Source: a bacterium
GTDB taxonomy: Bacteria > Chloroflexota > Dormibacteria > UBA8260 > Bog-877
Direction of reading: 5' to 3'
Assembly: GCA_021817185.1 (NCBI GenBank)
Contig: JAKAVU010000012.1
Location: 1-19,680, forward strand
DNA length: 19,680 nt
The stretch's first letter is position 1. Each line of letters starts with the position of its first letter. The notes under the pieces were generated by a model that was not told where the DNA came from, made no database searches, and was given only the letters and a program-made list of their open reading frames with translations. Both the position numbers and the translations under genes were made by a program. Below, one piece after another: positions 15,043-19,680 of this stretch.

Positions 15043-15564
15043 GTGGCTGAGCGGCGGCCGACCATTTCCCAGAGGCGCATGTCGCGCCGGAAATTCATGA
15101 TCCTCGGCATCAACGCAGCGGGTGCAGGCACCGGGCTGCTCATCGGCGCCCCGATCGTCGGATCGATCTTGAGCCCGCTCTTCTATCAAAGGAAGCAGCC
15201 GTGGGTGCTGGTCGCCGACATCCGCCACGTACCGATCGGGGTCCCCACAGCCTACGTGGTGATGCTGGACCAGGGTGGCGACGCTTGGCAGGTTCCTCCT
15301 GTGCCCCGCACGGTGTACGTCGTGAAGTTGAATCTCGACAATGCTGTGCAACTCCTTTCGCTCTCCAACGTCTGCACCCACATGCAGTGCGACGTGCATT
15401 GGGACATCAACCTGAATGTGTTCTTCTGCCCTTGCCACGGGGGAGAGTACAGCATGGACGGTACCAACATCGCCGGGCCGCCCCCAAAGCCGCTGTTCCG
15501 CTATCAGCACAAGCTGGTAGGTACCACTCTTTACGTCCGCAACGTGCTCACCGAGGGCAAGTGA
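15043..15564 (+). CDS. Rieske [2Fe-2S] protein with Tat-type signal anchor
   Basis: 173 residues from the GTG at 15043; an ATG at 15079 (MSRRKFMILG) is the alternative start. RRMSRRKFMILGINAAGAG is a twin-arginine-type signal followed by a hydrophobic segment (about 18-45) that may stay as an anchor. The cluster motifs are CTHMQC (Cys111, His113) and CPCHGGEY (Cys129, His132); Cys116 and Cys131 make the disulfide of high-potential bc1/b6f-type Rieske proteins. GTNIAGPPPKPLFRY is the Pro loop. It would carry electrons on the outer face of the membrane. No cytochrome b or c1 gene is beside it, so its partner is unknown. It follows the His-rich protein after 86 bases, probably in the same transcript. 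Confidence 0.92.
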   Translation: MAERRPTISQRRMSRRKFMILGINAAGAGTGLLIGAPIVGSILSPLFYQRKQPWVLVADIRHVPIGVPTAYVVMLDQGGDAWQVPPVPRTVYVVKLNLDNAVQLLSLSNVCTHMQCDVHWDINLNVFFCPCHGGEYSMDGTNIAGPPPKPLFRYQHKLVGTTLYVRNVLTEGK

Positions 15565-15565
15565 C

Positions 15566-15649
15566 GTGGGCAAGAACTTCAAATCCGACGCGTTGACCAC
15601 GAAAAGGCCCGGGCCTACACCTGCCCCGGCGGCCACCACCTTCAGATGA
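15566..15649 (+). CDS. Possible 27-residue micro-ORF after the Rieske gene
   Basis: A GTG two bases after the Rieske stop, with GAGGG upstream inside that gene, opens 27 codons rich in Thr, Pro, Ala and Lys (start VGKNFKSDALTTKRPGP). Its stop overlaps the ATG of the next frame (ATGA). There is no family match. Position and ribosome binding site support translation, but the product could be a leader or a remnant. Confidence 0.25.
   Translation: MGKNFKSDALTTKRPGPTPAPAATTFR
15605..15616. repeat. 12-bp perfect palindrome
   Basis: AGGCCCGGGCCT reads identically on both strands, downstream of the Rieske gene. It may be only a GC-rich coincidence. Confidence 0.3.
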
Positions 15650-16029
15650 ATGGACGAGCGCGCACCACGCACAGGGCCGACCTCCCGGGCCGCAGGCCGG
15701 ACGGGCTGGCGAAGTTCTTCTGCCCCGGCGTTCTGGGCACCAGAGGGGTACGGCCTGCGCCACATCGGATCCTCTCCATGGCTACGAAGCCAGTTGGATC
15801 GAGCGAGCGGGTGAGAAAGCCAGTCAAGCGCCCTCATGAGGCACCTGTCGAGCGGCGAGGGCGCCAGTCCAGCCTTGGCGAAAGTCTAAGGTCGGAACCC
15901 AACCGTGAGCGCCCCACAGCGGGGTCGGGCCGACGGGATCGCGCGTTGACAGTACTGTCGGCTGTGACCGGGACGGGCGTCGCCACGAGTGCCTGCCAGC
16001 ACACCTGTTCAAGCTGGGAGCCTTTGTGA
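15646..16029 (+). CDS. Doubtful Arg-rich ORF coupled to both neighbours (127 aa)
   Basis: The ATG at 15646 overlaps the preceding micro-ORF stop (ATGA), and the TGA at 16027-16029 overlaps the GTG of the methyltransferase (GTGA). The frame therefore fits a chain of coupled genes and would fill the 460-base gap. Against it, the protein is Arg/Pro/Ser-rich, has no recognisable domain, and other frames here are also open. If it is not a gene, 15565-16025 holds nothing else I can identify. Confidence 0.25.
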   Translation: MNGRARTTHRADLPGRRPDGLAKFFCPGVLGTRGVRPAPHRILSMATKPVGSSERVRKPVKRPHEAPVERRGRQSSLGESLRSEPNRERPTAGSGRRDRALTVLSAVTGTGVATSACQHTCSSWEPL

Positions 16030-16574
16030 ACCTCCTCCCGACTACCTTCGTCTTCGCAATGGCCGCCGGAGTAAACACCCTGTCGGTGGCCTGGCAACAG
16101 GAGCGGGAGTGGCTTACTCGGCGCTTCGGTAGCCGAGCATGGTACGTTCACCTGGCCATCATCACCCCGATCTGGGGTCTGTTCCTGCTCCTGCAGGGAC
16201 GACTCGGCTCCCAGGTCCACTGGCCGCTCGCCCCGGAACTCAAGCCCGCAGGCGTAGCGTTGGGGACTTTAGGGGTGGCGCTGCTGCTTGGGACCTCCTG
16301 GCAACTTGGCTTGACCCGCACGTTCAACGGGTACTTCTTCGGAAGAGGGCGCCAGGAGCCAGTGAGCGGTGGGGTATTCCGGTGGCTCCGCAATCCGATT
16401 TACGACAGCTTCTTGGTCCTGTTCGTCGCCGAGGCCTTCGGGCTCGGCAACGCCGTCTACCTGATCCTGGCGGCGGAATCCTTCTTGCTGCTAAACCAGC
16501 TGGAGGCGCGGGTCGAGAACCGTCCATTTAGAGCAGATCCCCGCACCGGGCCAGCTCCCCGTGCAGGGCTGTAG
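16026..16574 (+). CDS. ICMT/PEMT-like membrane methyltransferase family protein
   Basis: 182 residues from the GTG at 16026, with GGGAG six bases upstream. Membrane helices can be placed at about 4-22, 40-58, 73-95 and 125-155. EPVSGGVFRWLRNPIYDSFL (about 111-130) matches the RHPxY motif of isoprenylcysteine carboxyl methyltransferase-like and phospholipid methyltransferase-like proteins, which bind S-adenosylmethionine with this block and a following Glu-rich segment (ESFLLLNQLEARVEN, 151-165). Bacterial members often have no known substrate. Its place between a Rieske protein and a BlaI/M56 pair does not reveal one. Methylation of a thiol or lipid is possible. Confidence 0.8.
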   Translation: MNLLPTTFVFAMAAGVNTLSVAWQQEREWLTRRFGSRAWYVHLAIITPIWGLFLLLQGRLGSQVHWPLAPELKPAGVALGTLGVALLLGTSWQLGLTRTFNGYFFGRGRQEPVSGGVFRWLRNPIYDSFLVLFVAEAFGLGNAVYLILAAESFLLLNQLEARVENRPFRADPRTGPAPRAGL

Positions 16575-16842
16575 ACCGGGACCTGTCGTTCGCCATGATC
16601 ACGCCCCTTGCGCCTACCAGTTGTTCTCCCGAGCTGCGGCCCCGCTCAGATCTCCACAGTTCGACCACGAGCGGATTTTCAGTTCTCAGCTGGAGGCTGA
16701 TCCGGCCAGCTTGCAGACAGGCGTTCCCATGACCGGGCATAACCCCCTCTCGTGGAGGGACTGGGGCCACCCAGCATCGGTGCGACCGTTCCCCGTCGGT
16801 CGCGATACTATGAGGTGGTAGCAGCAGACCAAGGAGCTGGAC
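16575..16842 (+). promoter_or_regulatory. Upstream region of blaI with -10 and imperfect dyad
   Basis: Most of these 268 bases show nothing. Near the end, TACTAT (16806-16811) is a plausible -10. GATACTA and TGGTAGC (16804-16822) form an imperfect dyad with a 5-base spacer (5 of 7 arm pairs). AAGGAG sits before the ATG at 16843. The dyad differs in spacing from the two sites at 14129 and 18078, so autoregulation is only a suggestion. Confidence 0.35.
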
Positions 16843-17253
16843 ATGCCCGATCGACCGCCGGATGATGTCCCCGGATTGGACGCGGCCCTGCACCTAGTGG
16901 GCCCTCTAGAGGGCCGCATCATGCGAGAGGTGTGGCTACAGCGGGTGGCGTGCCCCTTCTTCGTCCGCGACATGCTGGCGCGCATGCCTGACCTGGCGTA
17001 TACGACCGTCATGACCACGCTGAACCGGCTCGCCGACAAGGGCCTGCTTCGAAGAGAGCTCACTTCGACGCAGCGAGCCTACCCCTACCGGCCGGCTGGG
17101 ACTCCACAGGACTTCATCAAGCAGACCGGTCAAGCTGAAGTGGATGACTTGATAGCGCGATTTGGCGATGCTGCCCTGGCAGCGTTCGCGGCGCGCATGG
17201 ACAGTCTGTCGGTGCAGCAACGCCGCCGTCTGCAGGAGTTGGCCGACCGGTGA
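16843..17253 (+). CDS. blaI: BlaI/MecI/CopY-family transcriptional repressor
   Basis: 136 residues from an ATG with AAGGAG seven bases upstream. The N-terminal winged helix (about 10-80) shows the family pattern: LEGRIMREVWLQRVACPFFV, then VRDMLARMPDLAYTTVMTTL with NRLADKGLLRRE as recognition helix and following strand. The C-terminal helices (95-136) form the dimer part and contain the region usually cut by the partner protease. Family members repress promoters as dimers and are inactivated by an M56 membrane metalloprotease, here the next gene, whose GTG overlaps the stop (GTGA). The likely targets in this window are the dyads at 14129-14148 and 18078-18097. Confidence 0.92.
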   Translation: MPDRPPDDVPGLDAALHLVGPLEGRIMREVWLQRVACPFFVRDMLARMPDLAYTTVMTTLNRLADKGLLRRELTSTQRAYPYRPAGTPQDFIKQTGQAEVDDLIARFGDAALAAFAARMDSLSVQQRRRLQELADR

Positions 17254-18065
17254 CGCACGGCCGCCGGTTGGCCGTGGCCGTGGCCGGTCTGCTCCTCGTC
17301 GGCTGCACTTTGTCCTTGGTTGCGGCCATCGGGTGCCGGGCCGACGTGGCGTGTGCCGTGGTCGGCCGGGCGCCGGCGCAGATGTTCGACACCTGGGCCC
17401 AACTCCTTCCGGTCATCGGCATCGCAGTGGCGGTCGCGTGGGGGGCGCGGCTGACGTGGATCATGTTAGCTGCGGCGAAGGCTCTGCTCCGTTTGCCCAG
17501 GATGGAGGCCGGGCCTGCCCTTTCAGAGCTTGCCAAGAGGGCGCACGTGCAGAGGCTGACTCTTCTGGACGTGGACACGCCACAGGCCTTCTGCGCTGGC
17601 GCCTGGCGACCTACGGTCTTCGTCAGCCGGGGGCTGGTCCAGCGTCTGCGCGAGCCGGAGTTGCTGGCGGTGCTCTGGCACGAAGGGTGCCACGCCCGGC
17701 GACATGACCCTCTGCGCCGCGCCTCCTACCGGACCGTGGCTGGCTTGCTCCGTCCCGTGACGGTGGTCCAGTGGTGGGTGGAGCAGCGCCTCAACCGAGC
17801 CGAGTTGCTGGCCGACCGGCTGGCGATGCGCCACGCAGGAGCTCCGGCGCTGGCTGGTGCGCTCTGGTCCGCAGGATCCGCGATCGCTCCACACGGTTCC
17901 CCCGGCTTCGGAGAGGCAGGTCCCCTTCGCGTGGCCCAGCTCCTCGGGGACCCACTGCCCCACCAGCGGCCCCCCTTGACGCTGTGGGTCAATTCCACGG
18001 TCGGCGCCATCATGATCGTCGGGATTACAGCCTGTCTGGCAGGAGGGCTAACCGCTCTGCTCTGA
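17250..18065 (+). CDS. M56-family (BlaR1-like) membrane metalloprotease without sensor domain
   Basis: 271 residues from the GTG at 17250, overlapping the blaI stop by four bases. Membrane helices lie at about 7-27, 53-75 and 246-270. The zinc-protease motif is LWHEGCHARRHDP (HEGCH, 144-148), and NRAELLADRLAM (Glu185, Asp189) supplies the third ligand region. There is no penicillin-binding sensor domain as in staphylococcal BlaR1, so the signal is not evidently a beta-lactam. Cysteines at 19, 29 and 35, near the outer face of the first helix, could take part in thiol or metal sensing. It should cleave BlaI when activated, derepressing the flanking genes. The stop codon lies in the promoter block of the next gene. 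Confidence 0.88.
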   Translation: MTHGRRLAVAVAGLLLVGCTLSLVAAIGCRADVACAVVGRAPAQMFDTWAQLLPVIGIAVAVAWGARLTWIMLAAAKALLRLPRMEAGPALSELAKRAHVQRLTLLDVDTPQAFCAGAWRPTVFVSRGLVQRLREPELLAVLWHEGCHARRHDPLRRASYRTVAGLLRPVTVVQWWVEQRLNRAELLADRLAMRHAGAPALAGALWSAGSAIAPHGSPGFGEAGPLRVAQLLGDPLPHQRPPLTLWVNSTVGAIMIVGITACLAGGLTALL

Positions 18066-18101
18066 AGGCCCGACGCACTACTAGCCTGTTATAGTAGCCT
18101 C
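18057..18101 (+). promoter_or_regulatory. Leaderless promoter with BlaI-type dyad, copy 2
   Basis: CTACTA (18078-18083) and TAGTAG (18092-18097) are perfect inverted arms with an 8-base spacer. TATAGT (18090-18095) lies 6 bases before the ATG at 18102. CTGCTCTGA (18057-18065) precedes ACTACTAGC by 11 bases, exactly as in copy 1 at 14108. There is no ribosome binding sequence. A repressor bound here would block RNA polymerase. Confidence 0.7.
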
Positions 18102-18788
18102 ATGGGCAACGCCCGCCGGTCCAAGCAGCTTCGCCGAAAAGCATCTCCCGGCACCCATCGCCCGCAGTCGGGACGAAGGCAGGAGGCTGCAAGATCACGC
18201 GGAGTTCGGCACCTACCGTGGTGGACTGTGTGGGGCGGCGGGGCGGCAATCTTCGTGGCCCTGATCCTGGCCGTCACCTACCTTCTGCCGGGCGGAGGAA
18301 CGGTCTCCGGAGCTGGAGTTGGGGTCCCGGTCGGGCACCCCGCACCTGGGAGCACCATCAGCCTGCGCTCGACAGCCGGCTCATCGGTGAGCCTGAGCGA
18401 GCTCCGGGGCCACAAGGTGGTGGTGTTCTTCTATGAGGGAGCGACCTGCGGGGCCTGCCAGCAGCAGCTTATTGCGCTCAATCAGGCGTACCCTCAAATC
18501 CGAGCGCTCGGCGGCACCGTGGTCGCGGTCAGTGTGGACACCTTGGCGACATCGCGGGGATTGGCGGCCCAGTTGCACCTCCACTTCCCGGTGCTGCAGG
18601 ACACGGGCCATCTCCTGGGCTCCGCCTTCGGGGTCTTCAACCTCTCAGGAGGCATGAGCATGGGTCCAGTCGACCGGCATTCGATCTTCATCCTAAACCC
18701 AAATGGGACCGTGCACTGGGAGCAGCTGTCGCTGGTGAGCATGAGCATCCCGGTGTCCAGCGTCATCTCTGCCCTTCGGAGCGCCTGA
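18102..18788 (+). CDS. Membrane-anchored redoxin (AhpC/TSA, thioredoxin fold)
   Basis: 228 residues. A basic cytoplasmic tail starting MGNARRSKQLRR is followed by one membrane helix (about 43-63), a short linker, and a thioredoxin-fold redoxin domain (about 75-228). VVVFFYEGATCGACQQQLIA holds the active CGAC pair (Cys116, Cys119). IRALGGTVVAVSVDT and FPVLQDTGHLLGSAFGV are typical AhpC/TSA/ResA blocks, and RHSIFILNPNGTVHW is the conserved strand pair. It should reduce disulfides or peroxides outside the membrane. The downstream CcdA-like transporter could supply electrons. Promoter and leader are duplicated from, or into, the His-rich protein at 14153. Confidence 0.9.
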   Translation: MGNARRSKQLRRKASPGTHRPQSGRRQEAARSRGVRHLPWWTVWGGGAAIFVALILAVTYLLPGGGTVSGAGVGVPVGHPAPGSTISLRSTAGSSVSLSELRGHKVVVFFYEGATCGACQQQLIALNQAYPQIRALGGTVVAVSVDTLATSRGLAAQLHLHFPVLQDTGHLLGSAFGVFNLSGGMSMGPVDRHSIFILNPNGTVHWEQLSLVSMSIPVSSVISALRSA

Positions 18789-18790
18789 CC

Positions 18791-19096
18791 TTGGCCATCC
18801 CCAAACCCCCAGCAGAGGTGCCGGTGCGACTGCTGCTGGTCGTTGCCCCCGACTGCGGCTTCTGCGACCACGCCAGGACCGTCCTCTCGCGCGTGATGGC
18901 TGATGTCCCGTGTGCCCTGGAAGAACTGGAGCTGACCACAAGCGATGGCCGAGCCCTCGCGGACACGGTGCGCCTGCCGTTTCCTCCCGCCTTGTGGGTG
19001 GACGGCCACTTCTTCGGGTACGGGCGGATTTCCGAGCGCAAGCTCCGTACCCACCTCGCCCGCCTGCTCACCGCCACGAGCGGATCCAGCGCATGA
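18791..19096 (+). CDS. Glutaredoxin/thioredoxin-like small protein (CGFC)
   Basis: 101 residues from a TTG at 18791 with GGAG nine bases upstream; a GTG at 18821 is the alternative. RLLLVVAPDCGFCDHARTVL places the redox pair at Cys22 and Cys25. LPFPPALWVDGHFFGYGRIS has the cis-Pro region of the fold, and a terminal helix follows. No signal peptide is seen, so it is probably cytoplasmic. Its stop overlaps the next ATG (ATGA), so it is coupled to the CcdA-like gene and may pass electrons to it or sense thiol state. Confidence 0.8.
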   Translation: MAIPKPPAEVPVRLLLVVAPDCGFCDHARTVLSRVMADVPCALEELELTTSDGRALADTVRLPFPPALWVDGHFFGYGRISERKLRTHLARLLTATSGSSA

Positions 19097-19680
19097 GCCC
19101 CATCGTCTACAGCAGCTCATTGGTTGCGGCCTTCCTGGGCGGCGTGCTGGCCCTGTTCGCGCCCTGCTGCATCGTGTCCGTTCTGCCCACGTACACCGCA
19201 GCCATGCTGCGGCGCGGGCGCAGCCGCCTTGTGGAGACTACTGGCGTCTTCGCTCTCGGGGTCGCCGTAATCCTGCTGCCGATAGTCCTGGGGCTGGGGG
19301 CACTGGGACACGTCCTGACCCGGGTGCACTCTGGCCTCTTCGTGGCCGGAGGCCTGGTCATGCTCGGGATGGGGATCCTCGCACTCGCCGGCCGTCATTG
19401 GATGCTCCCGATGCCAATGGGGAGCGCGACCGGGCACCGCGGCGATGGCATCCGCGGTATCTTCGTACTCGGGGCTATCTCCGGTGTGGCCAGTTCCTGT
19501 TGCGCGCCGGTGCTGGCGGGCGTGCTGGCCCTTTCCCTGGCGGTGGCCTCGCCCCTATATGCACTCGGGCTCGGGTGGGCCTACGTCCTGGGGATGGTGG
19601 CGCCCCTGTTTGTCGCAGCGGTGCTTTGGGAACGCTTCCACTGGGACCAAGGCCCCCTACTGCGCGTCGGCAGAGTCCCT
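19093..19680 (+). CDS. CcdA/DsbD-type membrane thiol transporter (3' partial)
   Basis: An open frame from the ATG at 19093 to the window edge, 196 codons without a stop. Hydrophobic helices lie at about 8-32, 50-72, 80-100, 122-150 and 155-180. The first helix has LFAPCCIVSVLP (Cys25, Cys26) and the fourth GVASSCCAPVLAG (Cys136, Cys137). CcdA proteins carry one reactive cysteine at the matching places (SPC near the first helix start and the symmetric one in helix 4), so this protein has doubled cysteines. Such proteins move electrons from cytoplasmic thioredoxin to outside thiols. The coupled CGFC protein and anchored redoxin would be its inner and outer partners. Confidence 0.88.
   Translation, partial: MSPIVYSSSLVAAFLGGVLALFAPCCIVSVLPTYTAAMLRRGRSRLVETTGVFALGVAVILLPIVLGLGALGHVLTRVHSGLFVAGGLVMLGMGILALAGRHWMLPMPMGSATGHRGDGIRGIFVLGAISGVASSCCAPVLAGVLALSLAVASPLYALGLGWAYVLGMVAPLFVAAVLWERFHWDQGPLLRVGRVP

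Noticed and set aside
14240..15837. Long minus-strand frames opposite the His-rich and Rieske genes
   Set aside because: Shadows of real coding frames; the plus-strand products have convincing motifs.
1..19680. CRISPR arrays, rRNA, tRNA and riboswitches
   Set aside because: No regularly spaced repeats, conserved RNA cores or cloverleafs were seen by eye. Upstream of the thiG fragment no THI-box-like sequence was recognised.

Overview
The window is high-GC DNA with frequent GTG/TTG starts, overlapping stop/start pairs and several genes whose start codon lies only 6 nt downstream of a -10 hexamer (probable leaderless mRNAs). Together with a BlaI/M56 pair, MocR-type and SmtB-type regulators and an IS1182-family remnant, this points to an actinobacterium or a close high-GC relative (for example Acidimicrobiia or a Dormibacterota-like lineage). 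No rRNA, tRNA or CRISPR was seen, so the placement is an inference.

Layout. 1-1197: the 3' part of a MocR/aminotransferase-like PLP gene. 1387-3080: a divergent pair, an ArsR-type winged-helix regulator (-) and a DinB plus SnoaL/NTF2-like protein (+), with an 8-bp inverted repeat between them. 3081-3706: no convincing gene. 3707-3840: an N-terminal scrap of a tyrosine recombinase that reads in frame into a VOC-DUF302 fusion gene. A flavocytochrome-c/sulfide:quinone-reductase-like flavoprotein follows after a short gap, so the two probably form a sulfur or quinone redox operon. 5868-7060: decayed ground with a frameshifted IS1182-type transposase remnant and a thiG lacking its N-terminus. 7061-7445: an AT-rich promoter, a 72-codon unknown gene, a small hairpin and a strong G-quadruplex motif.

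7547-10710: a compact, translationally coupled four-gene transposition module. It holds a DUF6431-like zinc-finger/HTH protein, a DDE (IS481/Mu/TnsB-like) transposase, an ExeA/TnsC-like AAA ATPase and a multi-CxxC zinc-ribbon protein. I could not locate its ends. 10711-11516 is without a supported gene.

11517-13539: a metal-efflux operon. It has an SmtB/CzrA-type repressor with a complete alpha5 zinc site, a short CDF-like transporter with unusual metal-site residues, and a CzcD/ZnT-type CDF exporter. 13540-14152 shows no gene, but its end carries a promoter/operator.

14153-19680 (runs off the edge) is the most interesting part. It holds a membrane-anchored His-rich protein of unknown function, a Tat-type Rieske protein, an ICMT-like membrane methyltransferase, a BlaI repressor with an M56 (BlaR1-like) metalloprotease, an anchored redoxin, a glutaredoxin-like CGFC protein and a CcdA/DsbD-like thiol transporter with CC pairs. 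The two anchored proteins start from near-identical promoters (same dyad, same TATAGT, same 6-nt leaderless spacing) and share the first 12 codons. I infer a BlaI/M56-controlled extracytoplasmic thiol/metal redox system that, to my knowledge, has not been described as a unit.
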